Counted from the first letter of the stretch, positions 43,480 to 55,398 are shown. The stretch is DNA of 64,000 bases from Galeruca laticollis (GCA_963921935.1 OY998180.1:112722183-112786182); one strand, 5' to 3'. Notes: generated by a model from the sequence alone, not told the origin. Numbers and translations are program-made.

Positions 43480-44060
43480 AATAACAAATGGACAGTGGTT
43501 GGGAAAGTAAGAGGGAAAACAAAAAAAAAAACAAAGGATAAAGGAAAAATAAAAGGAGAAAAGGAGAACAATAAAGAATCCACAAGAAGAAACCAGTGAA
43601 AGAAAGAAATCAATAGGGATCGGAAAGGGAAGAGAATAAGCCGAGAGAAAAGAAAAAAGAAAAGATGCCTGAGAATAAGGAAAAACAAAAGGAGGAACTA
43701 AGGATAATCAAATGAAGTCCAATAAGGCGGTATAAATAAAGGAGAAGCAAATAAAAATGAGAAAGAATAAAAGTAAAAATGGAAAACAACTGAAAAAATC
43801 AGAGAAAGAGCAAAATAAAAAATCAGAGGAAAAAGAAAAGAGAAGAAACTTAACGTGATCGAAACATTGAAATACAAGCAGAAGAGCAAGGGAAAACAAA
43901 AGAGAAACAAAGAAATAAGAACAAACAGGAGAAGGCGCCTGACGAGAAGAAAATATAGAAGAAACAGAGGAGAAAGGGAAAACAATGAGGAAACTAAGGA
44001 AGAACAGAAGAAGAAACTAAGGAAAAAAGAAAGAAAAGAAGAAACCAGGGGACAAGTGCC
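43480..44060 (+). repeat. Purine-rich tract of about 600 bp
   Basis: The plus strand is almost only A and G, with words such as GAAAGAAAG, AAGAGGGAAAAC and AGGAGAAAGG, but no fixed period. Frames on either strand (for example 43698-44093 minus) are low-complexity by-products. Confidence 0.85.
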
Positions 44061-45044
44061 GTAATGCCTCTTGAAGAGACCCAAGAATGTCAAAACCGGT
44101 CAGTGTACTATGCTCTTCTCCTTACGGTTGTGAATCACCACAGATGTCTACATCGACAAAAGGATCGATCGACGTTACGTTCTTCGAATGTAATTCAATA
44201 TTCTGCGTGGTATTAGCCAAGAAAGTAGTTGTTTTTCTCTTCAAAGAACGGTTAGACTAATGTATCGGAATTATTAAAATTTTGAACAACGAAGGTGTAC
44301 AGTAGAAAACCGAAATTTATTTTTCATATATATGTATAGTCTTTGCTGACTGTTAAAAATAAAACTGGTGAATATTGGGGAATTGCAGCAAGAAAAAAGG
44401 AAAATTGTACTCTTAACGGAAAATTTCCAAGCTTTCGAGGATGATGGTCCTCATTATCAGGGAGACTAAAATGAAAAAAAAACAGTTAAATACTGTGGTC
44501 AAAGAAAGAATAAAATTGTAATGAATTTCACAACCATGTGAGTACTTACCTCCGAAGTGAGGTTAGACTCCATTATGTTGTAATAATTTGAACTACGGAT
44601 TATGAAATGTATAATAATTAAGTACAAAGGAGATTCAGATTGAACAACCACATCATCATGACTATAAAAAGTCGAACTGCAGCACCATTTTGTAAATTGA
44701 AAACATTAATTCATCCTAAAGCGTTGTTGTGCTGAACGCCGGTAAGGAAATAATATACTTTTCCCTCTAAATGGGATGGAACAATAGACAGACAATGTTA
44801 TCAACTGTCAAAAATCAGCACATTGTGGGACGACGTACCCACTTTCATAATGGCCTCTGTTGTAGTGCCAACACAAATGGATTAGTATGAGGATGTAGAG
44901 AGAGAGGAGGGAACCTTTCTATTCTAGGTTAAAAGAAAGGATGACCTATTGGTGTATGCATGGGACAAAACTCTAACAAGACGTATGCGGTGGAAGACAA
45001 GAAACACATAAAGAGCAATAACAATAATAATAACATAATAGTAA
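44061..45044. other. unassigned DNA
   Basis: No gene, repeat or element recognised. Confidence 0.4.
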
Positions 45045-45262
45045 TATAGTAGTCTTCTTCTTCTTCTTCTTCTAGCCGTTTTCTATCCTTTGGATATAGG
45101 CCTCTCTCATATTTTTCCAGTTTTCCCTGTTCTGTGCCACTTGGTTCCAGTTAAGTCCGGCTGTTCTTTTGATGTCATCATACCATCTTTGCTGTGGTCT
45201 GCCGGTGCTTCTTTTCTCCCTCCAAGGTCTCCATCTTGTTATCAATATAGTAGTAATAGATA
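45045..45262 (-). pseudogene. RTE-type LINE, 3' terminal piece
   Basis: On the minus strand the frame reads RSTGRPQQRWYDDIKRTAGL, NWNQVAQNRENWKNMREAYI, ending ENG and a stop. This is the conserved C-terminal tail found after the RT of many insect RTE-like LINEs (GRP..RW.DDI, ..W...A..R..W). The stop is followed directly by (GAA)n at 45055-45078, a simple-repeat 3' tail of the kind such LINEs carry. Only this last part is present, so it is a strongly 5'-truncated insertion, the usual product of incomplete target-primed reverse transcription. The RT itself is absent. Confidence 0.78.
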
Positions 45263-45414
45263 TAATATAATAATTATGTAAAATTGTATTATCTGAATGT
45301 ATTTACCAACACCAATACACTCAAATTTTAAGGTTTTATTCAAGTTATAGTGATAAGGGTGGTGCTGTTAGGAATAATATGGTTGTTATTAGTGACAGGG
45401 AGACTACAGTTAAC

Positions 45415-46800
45415 ATCCGAGGACAAAAAAAGGAATAGATCTCACTCAAGTGGTCAATTTCAGTTTTTTTATTTATAACATTGCTATACTGTGAGATAAA
45501 TGCTATTTCTAAGAATGACCTTCCAGTTTTATTAGACCAACACCTTCACAGCCTCATAATTCATCTGATGATCAAGAGAATTAACATGATATGCTAACAC
45601 GCACCGCTCTGAGTGTAATCTACAGTCGCTCTTGTGTGGGACAATAAGGCTTGACAAAGATCTTAGAGTCTGCCCAATATATTTTTTATCGCAGTCTCTA
45701 CATGGAATACTATACACGACATCAGTAAGTGATGTCAATGGACTCTTATCTTTCACTCAAGTGAAGATCGATCTGATTGATTATTGGCAATTTTAAAGTT
45801 ACTACATGTACTGAGCAATCTGGCAAGTCTCGGAGTTATGTCTCTTATGTATAGCAAAGGAGCAAAAGTCGGTTAAGAAGGGGACACATCAGCGCCAACA
45901 TCCGTCTGGGCCACGTTAGGATCGCTATCTTCAATCAGCAAGTCCACGGTGGTAGATGTATTAAATAATATCTTATTGAGTGGAGTTCTTGGATGGGAGT
46001 TATCCAAGAAAATATTAAGCAAAATGTTGAGATTTTTATTATGAAAAACATGATTAGTACTCTCTGCTTCATTTGTTTAACCAGATTCACTTCCATGGAA
46101 TGCTTATGGTAGGAGTGATAATTGAGGTATCTACCTGAACTGCATGGCTTCCTGTACCAATCTATAATAATCGTATTATTGTTACGAATGAACTTGGTGT
46201 CTAAGAATGGTACGGAAGTATCGACGTCTTCCATTTCTATTGTGAACTGGATGTTCCGATCATAACTGTTGAATGTATTTAGAATTTTATCATGGCCTTC
46301 TCGAGGAAGTGCCAAAATAATGTCATCGACATACTTCTTTATGAAAAAAGAGTAAACGAAAGTACCGGAATGACTGTATCCAACACATCGTCCATGACAT
46401 ATGCTGCCAAGATAGGAGATATTGGTGTACCAAAAGTTTGTTTATACATTTTGTTATTAAACGTAAAGTATTAAGTACTGTCATAGAGAAAAACTATCAA
46501 GTCTAAAAACGCTTCCTTCTGGATGGAGCAATGGATACTGATACCATCCCAACTCTTATCGACTTCTTTCAAACAAGTATCTAGATGAACATTACTGAAC
46601 AACGAGACCACATCCAAACTGGCCAGAACATAGTTGTCTGGAATTACAAAATTATTGAACTTTTCAGTAACTTTAAATGAACCTTTGATGAAATATAAAT
46701 TGTCGTAATCATACGCATTGGTTAGGATTCCTGTACAGAACTGCGCAATGTTTTCAGTAATACCAAATTTGCGTCTTGTAATAAGCATGTCCAATTAGAG
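45415..46800 (-). pseudogene. Penelope-like element 2 (RT and GIY-YIG)
   Basis: From the minus-strand start: FNNFVIPDNYVLASLDVVSL with FSNVHLD (first active-site region) at 46794-46471, then a stop and TFGTPISPILA-like sequence at about 46420. Another frame (46315-45935) has NIQFTIEMEDVDTSVPFLDT and IIDWYRKPCSSGRYLNYHSY. The Y-D-D box region near 46330 is eroded. The endonuclease (45756-45532) reads DVVYSIPCRDCDKKYIGQTL, with IVPHKSDC. Its catalytic Glu region continues in a further frame as RSFLEIAFISQYSNVINKKT near 45500. At least four lesions. Distinct in sequence from PLE-1 and older. It abuts the remnant at 46801, which it may have interrupted. Confidence 0.82.
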
Positions 46801-47840
46801 TTATTGGAACAGGTTTTACATAAGGTCAACGTTTATTGTTATGGAATCGTTTGGCTTTTCGTTGATGTGTTGAAAGAATGCTTTTGCTCGGTGCTTATGT
46901 AGCATCTGCTCCACTACCAAAGCTTTCTTGACTTGTTGGTCAGTGGCGGCTTTGAACTTGTTAACAAATGCTACACAATCGCGGCAATTATCCATTACGA
47001 CGTTCCCAAATCTAAGATTAAATTCAGTTACAAATATCTAAAATATAAAACTTCTACATACGTTATTATAAGGCCTCAATAAACTATTTCACCTTGTGAT
47101 ACAATGCATACGTGCTCCTAGTTGATTTTCAGGTAGAGGGTTTTTTGAACAAAATAGTTTTCACATGTTGGTCACGCTTAACTCAGAAGGAAGGTATTTT
47201 CTATTTGGTGCGCCTTTACGACCATAATGCTTAGAACGGCATTTAAATTTGTGTGACTGATAATTTTATTTTGTAACTGTTGTGTTGTCTGATTAATTTT
47301 GCAACCCCCTTGTGTCTCATAAGTTGCTTGCTCCGAACTTCTTTTCACTTCAGCTGCATGCTACAAATTTTTTTGCTTATATTCAGTATCCTTATAAAAC
47401 TGACACGGCATATTGAAGTATATCCTCTCTTTGTTTGAACAACACACTTCATAGTTTTCTTTATTTCACTTCTTGTCGAATTACCTTGATTTGGTCGGTG
47501 TTTTTGAGGTTCAACTACAGTGATATAAGCTCAAATAATATTGGTCTGACCCATTGCACTTGTCATATAACAGTAACTATCGTGAAAGTTTTCAATTTCT
47601 TCCGAATTCATCTCAGCTTAGCAAAAACTCTTATCATGTTAACAACTTATTATGAACAATTTACTTGATTCATCTGCATATTTTTATTTCCTATTGCCAC
47701 TTCTCTTCCAGCCTTGTTTATTCAATTTATTTTTTCTTTGGATGAGTTGCAGGTTCCACCTTTTCTGCAAACTCTTCAATAAACAATGCATTTTCACTGT
47801 TAGTACAACTCATTGTCGAAATTTCCGAAAATTCTAGTTT
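46801..47840 (-). pseudogene. Remnant of an unclassified transposon-associated insect protein
   Basis: Minus strand. An exon at 47037-46801 follows a clear acceptor (TTTATATTTTAG) and reads IFVTEFNLRFGNVVMDNCRD, then KALVVEQMLHKHRAKAFFQH and ITINVDLM. This matches, from memory, a family of multicopy insect and Hydra proteins with FNLxF...DxCxxC, then H..KA..FY and DLQQNLPLP, thought to be transposase-like. Upstream, broken frames add GRKGAPNRKYLPSEL (about 47230-47180) and MSCTNSENALFIEEFAEKVE (about 47815). The catalytic part is absent: the frame stops where PLE-2 begins. The family assignment is moderately supported and its enzymatic nature is not shown here. Confidence 0.4.
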
Positions 47841-49189
47841 TAGTTAAATTTCTGAACAAAATCTATCAGGTGAACGAAAAATAAAAAATTTCTTTAGAAA
47901 TGGAATCGACATCCTTTGCAATCAAGTTTCTCATATGAGGTACGATCAAAATAAATTAATTAATTAATTTGTAATAAGTTTGATTTGAGTTTTGAATGTA
48001 TTGTGTGTCGTTTAGTGGAAGATTATCTTGTTTTATTCGTATAATTTCTTTAATAGTAAGTTTTTGATAATTGGTATCTCGGGTTAAAATGATAATCATG
48101 AATTCAATTTCAAAAGCACAAAAAATTTGATATTCGAATGTTACTAAGAATCGTCCTGACTATTTATATTGCTAACAATTGGAAAACACGACATGCTTGT
48201 GCATACATTTTTGCTAACCAAAGTTTTATAATGATTCTTGCAGTTACATAATTGTTATCGATTCAACAAGAACAAATATTTCAAGTATAAAGGAAAAAGT
48301 TTTCTAAACTTTTTTATTAATTAAATTTTCTTCAATTGAGATAACTTAAAATAATATGAGATGGGAGAGAGCCAGAAATTATACAGGGTGACGCGTAAAT
48401 TAATACCGCAAATTAGAGGAACTGAATACTGATGATGTTTTTTGAATTAAGATACTAAATAAAAACTATACAATTATTTCCATTCCTCTACAGAATATGC
48501 AGTAAACGACCTATTCATCTGATTGAAACCACTTTATGACCAAAAATATTACAAAGCATTTAGAAATAAATATAATGAAGTGCCTTTTCTCATCTAATAT
48601 CGACTACCTCAAAATACTACAGAAAGTTTGATAACTAGAGAGCTGTGGTTTTTTACGATTTGAATTCACTCTATTCTGAAGTTGGAATGGAACTGTATAC
48701 CAGACATAAAATTTTATGATACCTTTTACGATTTTAAAACGTACAAAGTATTCTAAATGACTAGACACGAAATAGTAGCGATTCAGAATATTTTAATAGA
48801 CCCTTAATTTTTAATGCGTGTTAACACAACATGCTTTTCAAAATTATTAACAATTATACGAACATTCACTGAATTATTTTCCACTTTATATGAAGTTAAG
48901 TTTTATCATTTCGAGTTTGGTTCAGATTTACATATTTTTAGAACCGCCTCTCTGTTGGATACGTTTATTAATTGGATGTGGATTCATTTTAATGTATGCT
49001 ATACTATTTCATTTTCTATTTGCAATCTCTTATAATTCAGCGTTAAATTTTACATTCTTTCGACATTTTGGTTGTTTTTTTCTATTCGCGGACAGACACG
49101 GTATGTATATTGTTACTGTCATAAACTTTTTTCCCGTCGACAAAGGCAGATATAGCATATTTTATTATATTTTTGAAATGTTGTCCATT
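47841..49189. other. unassigned DNA
   Basis: No gene recognised. TATACAGGGTGACGCG at 48383 could be one end of the mariner-like remnant that follows. Confidence 0.4.
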
Positions 49190-49510
49190 GTTTTCTAAAC
49201 AGTGATAAAGTCTGCTCTCCTCTCAAAATCCTCTATAACATTTCGAAAAACTTCTACCTGAAGGTCTATAGACGCAGCTGTTATTCTTCTCTTCAAATCT
49301 GCCAAATGTCAAGAATGTGTTTTATAAACAATCGATTTTAAATAGGAAGAAATCTGGAGGCGCTGAGTCGGACGATCATGGTGGCCATTCTATTGCTCGT
49401 CTACGACCAATCCATCTACCAGAAAATCTATTATTCAGCTAATACTGATAGAAAGTAATGTGGTGAACCATCACCATCTTGTTGGAAGTGAATAGATCTT
49501 CGTGCAAAAT
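49190..49510 (-). pseudogene. Mariner-like (IS630/Tc1 superfamily) transposase fragment
   Basis: Minus strand, read through stops: RRSIHFQQDGDGSPHY (catalytic Asp region FQQDGAPPHY), then RFSGRWIGRRRAIEWPP, SDSAPPDFFLF (third acidic region, normally SPDLNPLDFFLWG) and DLKRRITAASIDLQ-like sequence. These are the motifs of the DDE/D domain that catalyses cut-and-paste transposition. Several stops and shifts are present and the N-terminal DNA-binding part was not found. Confidence 0.65.
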
Positions 49511-50029
49511 AATGTTATCAGTCTCATAAATTTGATTTCACAATCAGTCTCATAAATTTGATTTCACAAACTCTTCCACTTGTTCTCTCCATTCATATTT
49601 CTGTAACCTCATTGCTGTAATAATTTTCCTTCCTGGATATGTGACCATACCACCTAGGGGGAAGGGGGCACAGAGGGTCAAGGGGCGACTGAGACCGGGG
49701 CTTTATTCACTTATGCCATACGCCATCAACTTGTTACCGCTACTAACTTATGAAGTACGCAGCCTCGACTCACGCTTTTCACGTGTGCAGATGTGCTTTG
49801 AGTGAGTGGTATCAAAAAATAGAAAATGGCGGTATGTTATCTAAAAATGTTTAATTTTCCAAATGCCCGTATTAACTGCATCATTAGTTATTAATTTAGT
49901 AGTCTCTAACGAACCATAATCTTTAAGTAAGAGGGCAGTAATAAATATTATTATATTAACGTGAATTTGGGGCGAATAGGAGATGATAACAACCGGTCCT
50001 CATCGCCTCCATTACATTTCTTATGGACC
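49511..50029. other. unassigned DNA
   Basis: A 26-bp direct duplication (CAGTCTCATAAATTTGATTT..., 49518-49568) and otherwise nothing recognised. Confidence 0.4.
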
Positions 50030-51146
50030 TTATCGTTCCCATTCATTTCAAATTCAAATAATGCGGGATTAGTTGGGTATGCTAATACTTCAGCGGGGAT
50101 GAACAGTGACCATTTCTTAAAGTTCTTGATTACTTTATAGGTGTCGTAAAACCAACAGGCGACACGAAAAATTGTTTTGTTATTAGGTAACCATACCAGT
50201 CATAGAACACTTGAAGCTATTTCTAAAGCCAAAGAAAACAATTTAATCCTAATATCGCTTCTCCATATACGGGTCATAGGTTGCAGCCTCTAGATTATTG
50301 CGTATTTGGGCCGTTATAGGCTCAATATGCCAGAGAATGATATACATATTTGCAAAAGCATTTTCACATATTTCAAGTATGCGAAAAGCCATTAAGTGAT
50401 TTGAGGTAGCGGTTATATGGCCATTTAACGCTGATGTATTTAAGGACCAAGATTTTCTCCCTTATGAAGTTACCAATGTTGAACAGCATGCCAATGATAC
50501 CGAAATTGTATTTCTGAATGAAACAAGCAACTGCTTACGAAATGTGACTAACGATCAACTACTGGAAGAAACTCTGAGTGCAACAGATTATAATAATATT
50601 CAGGAGTCATTACCAAGTTGTCTAAAGAGCCTCAGCCAAGACTAAGTTGCTCTAAAGAATCTAAAACGCCGCCGAGCAGCTCTAAAGAACTTCAACCTAC
50701 AAAAAGTTGCTTTTAAGAACCTCAGCAAAAATCAAGTTGCTATCAAGAGAACTCAACATTTGCAGGAGCCATTGAATTAATTTCTCCTAAACCCGCAACT
50801 TCAAAGGAAAGAAAAAGTGGTAGGAAGACCCAACGAGTGGAGGAACTAACAAACACACAATTCTAAGGGGAAATGGAAGCTTGTCTCACTAAAAGAGAAA
50901 ACAAAAGAAGAATGTGAATCTTGTCAAACGGCAACTAGTAGACAGCGTTTGGAAACAAATAGGAAACACGATTCATTATAAAGTGAAGGTAATACCGAAT
51001 GCCTGTATTGCCACAGTGAATTTTCGGATTCCAAATCTGGAAACGGGTGGATACAACTTATGCTATGCAAGAAGAGGGCTCACGATGCATGCGCTAGTGT
51101 AGAAGAGGAGGAAGATTATTTTCAGTGTATTTGTTGCGTAGAATAA
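50030..51146 (+). pseudogene. Pogo/Tigger-like transposase remnant with a PHD-like C-terminus
   Basis: Read through several shifts: GLVGYANTSAGMNSDHFLKF, then LLGNHTSHRTLEAISKAKEN (usually LLDNHxSH, second catalytic Asp mutated to Gly or shifted), then RLQPLDYCVFGPL. Next come AISDFEVAVIWPFNADVFKD and FLPYEVTNVEQ, matching the G[IL]xPFNxxVF motif after the DDE domain of pogo-like transposases. A Ser/Lys-rich linker (LKSLSQD, SSSKELQPT, repeated words KSC and SSK) follows. The end, CLYCHSEFSDSKSGNGWIQ ... CKKRAHDAC ... CICCVE, is a Cys/His finger of PHD type typical of insect pogo-related transposases. The TAA is at 51144-51146. No helix-turn-helix N-terminus was found. Confidence 0.72.
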
Positions 51147-51189
51147 AAATTATTTTTATTAATAAAATCACACGCCAATATTGTGAAGG

Positions 51190-52879
51190 TTTTTTGGAAA
51201 ATGATGGTATCTGTATCTGTAACATACGCAAAGAATGTGCTCGACAGTCTCATCTTCCTCTACAAAGTGGAGTGTCAGACAGACCCAGTCTGTAGAGGTG
51301 CTTTCGAGGGTGGCAGTAACCAGTCAGAATACCCGTTGCTGTTCGAAGTCAGGTATTTTTTGGCTATTTTGCTGTTCGGATATTGTAACAGTTCCTTGGC
51401 AAGCCTGCAACCTTCTGCGTCGGCTTATCTACTCTTAAACTTATTGAGGGGGTGTTCCTTTAATAGGTCAATCGTCACTGATGCCGATAGACTAATGAAA
51501 GTTCCAGGTCCCAAGAGTCTTTGGGAGGCTGCTTTCCCGGCTAGCAACTCAGCAATATGGACCCCTTTCGATTTTCCGTAGCCCTTGACCCAGCCTAAAG
51601 TGATCACGTTGTTGTTACAGGCTTCTATCAGGGCCCGGCGACACTCCAATTTTAGGCCTGATGTGATACGTTGTCTGTTCAGGGCTAGTATTGTTTTTCT
51701 ACTTTCCGTGAGGATGTAAATATCACTACATGTGGTGTTCCTTCTGGTAATTTCTTTTGCAGCGATGCAGATAGCACTGGCCTTGCAGCCCATCGCGCAC
51801 TTAGGGTTTTGATTCGAAGATCTGGAATAAATTCCACATCCTGAGCCTACATTGCTTTTAGACCCATTTGTGATCACCTTATAGGGCTTGCGAAAGGCAT
51901 ATTGCGGTGAAATTGAGTCCATTTTGGCCTGCAGCATTGGAACCTCTCTGAAGGCCTCACGTCACAACTAACGTCTCAATTGACTGGTGTATGTGGTGGG
52001 GAGTGAGACCAAGGATCACCTCCATCGTTCTAGTTGGTGTTGTTTTCATGCCTCTTGTTGTGCTGGGGCATGCTGTTCTCTGAATTTCATCCAGTTTATG
52101 GACGACTGTCAGCTGGTTTGCGTTCAATCCCGAGGCAACAGCGCCTTACGTTAGCATATGCCTAACGATCGCAGCATAGATCCACGCAGTAACCGTAGGC
52201 GACATTCCCCAGGTACGAACGATGGTTCTGCGACGCTGTTCATAAGAAACATACGCTTTTTTTACTCAGTCTTATAGATAGAATTCCATGTTAACTTACT
52301 GTCCAAGGCGACCCCTGAATACTTCACCTCTGAAGAAAAGTTAAGTTTGGTATTTAGGAACTGCGGTGTTTGATGTTTTGCAAGCTTCCTTTTCTTCGTG
52401 AAAAAAAAATATCTCCGTCTTTTTTTGATTAATTGACAGTGAATGGTCTTTGCACCATTTTTCTATGATATTGAGGGTGTCTTACATTAGAGCGCAGAGT
52501 ATCTCCCCAAACCATCCTGTTAGCAGAATCCCCAGGTCCTCTGCATAAGATACTTCGATTTCCTTGCAGTAGATTCTACACGTTTCTCTATGTTTTTTTC
52601 TGATGACTGTTTTATACACCTTAAGGTGAGACTGTTTGCGTTCCAGTCCTCTTCAAGCCTGGTGTTTTTTTCCTCGGCGTCCTCCTAAGATTTTCAGTCT
52701 CATGGCACCACCGTGGAGTGAAGGCCCAATTGAGATCGACCCGCCTGAGTGCGCAAGACGTCTTATAGGGATTAATTATAGAGTTTCGAATAGTTACAGA
52801 GTAATTTTTCAAATACGTTTATTATTAGGCAACACTTTCTTGACTTCTCGCAGAACCCATTTCAAACATATTTTGTCCG
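51190..52879 (-). pseudogene. I/LOA-type LINE: RT palm to RNase H and C-terminus
   Basis: Minus strand, several frames. After the endonuclease: PRWCHETENLRRTPRKKTPG, then RETCRIYCKEIEVSYAEDLG, where YAED stands for the catalytic YADD. RT motifs between KEIE and YAED (about 1 kb in intact elements) are deleted. Next: IIEKWCKDHSLSINQKKTEI, RRRTIVRTWGMSPTVTAWIY, GMKTTPTRTMEVILGLTPHH. RNase H (51937-51425, open, 170 codons) has VITNGSKSNVGSGCGIYSRS and ITLGWVKGYGKSKGVHIAEL (Asp in TDGS is Asn here). The end at about 51400-51190 reads LTGYCHPRKHLYRLGLSDTP and LCREDETVEHILCVC, the zinc-knuckle-like tail of such LINEs. RNase H after RT points to the I/LOA/R1 group. Confidence 0.8.
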
Positions 52880-53453
52880 TTTATGTAGGGTCGTTTTATC
52901 CAGCGGTGGTCCGAGATTGAAATGTCGTCGGATACATGCCAGCCGGAGATTATATTCGAAATGTTTATAGTAGATAAGGTAATATGTATTCTCGTTTGAC
53001 TCCGAAAGTTAATAATCGTTGGGTTAGTACCTCTATTTAGAATTCAGAGATTCTTGTTAAATATGTAATCATAAAGAGATTTATCTCTAACCTTAATAAC
53101 TTTGCTACCTCCGCTTACGTGGTGAGAGTTTCAATCGTTGCCTATTACCAATTCAAGCTTCTGGGTGAGGCAATGTCCTTCCTACATTGGTGGTGGCATC
53201 GCTGCGAGTGAAGGGAGGTATGCGGATATTAACACGTTCCTTTGACCTTTCTGCGCATATTCAACTTTCACTACCGTTAGGTCGGAGGTCTAAGAGTGCG
53301 TTATTTTGGATTATTTGAGCCCAAGATTTTAGTTTGTCATATCCAGGGTTCCTGGATAAGTGATATTGTGTCCTGCATCACATCAATGTGGTGGAATAAC
53401 GTTGCCAAAGCCACCTTATTGTGTTTAAGATTACACTGAATGATCATTACCAT
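52880..53453 (-). pseudogene. I/LOA-type LINE: apurinic-type endonuclease
   Basis: Begins at an ATG at 53453: MVMIIQCNLKHNKVALATLF with the conserved Asn, then ISLIQEPWI with the catalytic QE. Further: VLISAYLPSLAAMPPP, LVIGNDxNSHH, SLYDYIFNKNL, ILNRGTNPTIINFRSQTR, DITL-like HITLSTINIS, SGWHVSDDISISDHRWIK, whose SDH is the catalytic Asp-His. Shifts and stops interrupt it but all blocks are in order. The domain nicks the target for reverse transcription. It is the start of ORF2, with the RT part continuing to 51190. Confidence 0.8.
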
Positions 53454-55163
53454 GTCAGTATCAATCGCTACTTGATGATGGCGAAATAAGTTATTATCTG
53501 TTTAGACCATCTCCACGTTCGCACTTGGAGCAGGGTTGAAGTTGTCTATGCCTCTGCTTAGGGCTGTTAGTTCTCTCAAGAGACTGTCGGTCGCTATCTG
53601 AGGAGATGGTTGGACGGTCTCCACAGAAACAACGATGGGGGAAGGAAATCCGTATTGGATCCCTTATCGCTCTTCCTTTCCGGGTCGGGTTTCTTTTTTT
53701 TTAACGATCAATGAAGTGAACGCGTAGCTCAGCCTGGTTGATCGTTTTGCTACGGCTCCCTTTCAGATAAAGTAATATTATAGTTCAAAGTAATATTGTG
53801 CAGAACCAACTCAAATACGAAATTTTGTGAAGAAAATAATTGATAAAATCTAGGTCGACAGGAAGTGGTGTAAGCCCTAATTTTGTTATTGAAACGAATA
53901 TTATTATTTCCAGGTAAAAGCAAGTATAAAAACTAAAACTTGAATCTTCAAACCGAATGGTTTTGTTTCTTTTCATATTCCGCGCTTAGCCACCGAACCT
54001 ATGAGACTATATAGGGTGTCAGCGTAGGTATGCCGATATATAGGTAGATATAGGTTTGTACTGCGACGCAGCACATCCTCTTTGTCAGCCAGTTCAGCGT
54101 GGCTTGACTCGGCACCTAGAGGGTGGATTTTGTCAGCTGTGGGAGGTTGTCGGCATGCACCATGTCGAGCTTAGCCTCCTGAAGATGATGATATATTTGA
54201 CATTTGGTTTGTTTAATTTAATCTTCGTATCGGTGGACCTTTTCGCTCCAAACAATGAAGCGAATGGGACCGGAGTCGCCATATTGAAATTCTCAATTTA
54301 ACTAAAAACATAAAAACGCGACCAAATTTCTTAATGATATTTTATTTGTAGGTTCAGGACCGAAAATATGAGGCTATGTTCGTAAATAGCAAAATCTAAT
54401 ATATAGTTTTCCGGAAAATCTCATTTTGACAATTTTCCACCCAAAATAATTTTTTTCCCGATCCTCCAATCAAAAAACATCCCTATGCAAAATTTGATCG
54501 GAATCGGAATGATTTTTTTTTTCAATCCAAAGAGTCCCCCTTTGGAATCGGAATTTAAAAAAAAATTCAAGTTACAAGTTTTATAAGTCGGTTTTTATAC
54601 TCGATAGAAAGTAATTCCATTTTTTATAATAGTATGAATAATCCTTTTCGATTTTCACCAAATTAAGTCTTTCCATTGCATAGACGTAGTTACTAAAACT
54701 TTTTTTAAGGTAGTTTTTCACAAAAATTTTTATGCCAAATTTAACCCTGCAGATTTTGTACAAATATGACATCGAAGAATTCAAATAAAGTTAATTAGTG
54801 AGATGCATCTTTTCTCTATCGAAAGACATAAGAGAGAAATCGATATATAACATAATTTCGGATTTACAGAATTTTTTATACAAGCATGTTAAAACATTTT
54901 TAAAAATTGTGCAGCCCTGACCAAAAATTTGGAAATTTTGGTTTCCAGTGAATATATAGAAAAAATTATACAGTAATAAGTATTTTGATACAAGAAATCT
55001 ATTTTTTTGTTCTGTTTTACGAATTTTATTTTATTAAAGTTGTATAGTTCGAGGTGTTCTGCTTTTCCTGTTCACAAATATTTTGATGTCGCTGCTTTCT
55101 TATTTTGTATCTTTGCCCGCTCTTTTCTTTCAGTAAGTGTTTTCTCGTACCGTCTAAACTTTT
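53454..55163. other. Possible LINE ORF1 end, then unassigned DNA
   Basis: 53690-53460 on the minus strand has a short readable stretch (VETVQPSPQIATDSLLRELT) directly upstream of the endonuclease and may be the end of ORF1. From 53750 to 55163 no gene was recognised. A YAGGGTGTCAGCG-like word lies at 54013. Confidence 0.4.
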
Positions 55164-55398
55164 TCCGCTCCTTTTCATCCATATATATCAAATCTCTCTT
55201 CATTAAAATTGTTGGCAACTCACTACTTAGTGATTTTTCCCATTTTTCCAAAGTATTTCGTCCTCTCTCCCTTTTCTCCTCCCGCGCTCTTTCCCTTCTT
55301 TCCCTCTCTTCTTTTGCTTTTTTACCACTGCGTGTCAACACCACTTTCTCCTCCCGCTCCTTGTCTTCCTTTTCCTTAGTTTTTACATAATTTTCCAT
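55072..55398 (-). CDS. Basic coiled-coil frame, first of three tandem copies (unknown)
   Basis: 108 codons from MENYVKTKEKEDKEREEKVV. It is extremely rich in K, E and R (for example KAKEERERRERAREEKRERG), so a long charged alpha helix, then LEKWEKSLSSELPTILMKRD and a basic C-terminus KKFRRYEKTLTERKERAK. Shortened versions of 80 codons with the same start recur at 55465-55707 and 55774-56016, since they lie in a 309-bp tandem repeat. The copies keep the ATG and frame with few changes, and each ends shortly after the repeat unit joins the next. No family was recognised. The composition may reflect a purine-rich sequence rather than a real protein; the preserved start is the only argument for coding. 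Confidence 0.25.
   Translation of the reverse strand: MENYVKTKEKEDKEREEKVVLTRSGKKAKEERERRERAREEKRERGRNTLEKWEKSLSSELPTILMKRDLIYMDEKERKKFRRYEKTLTERKERAKIQNKKAATSKYL

Noticed and set aside
43698..44093. Frames of 131 and 69 codons in the purine tract
   Set aside because: Low-complexity translation of a purine-rich sequence; present on both strands without domain features.
51183..51581. 132-codon plus-strand frame near the LINE RNase H
   Set aside because: Opposite strand of the RNase H and zinc-knuckle region, which match known LINE motifs.
53720..53760. tRNA-like A-box (TAGCTCAGCCTGG)
   Set aside because: No B-box or cloverleaf follows at the right distance.
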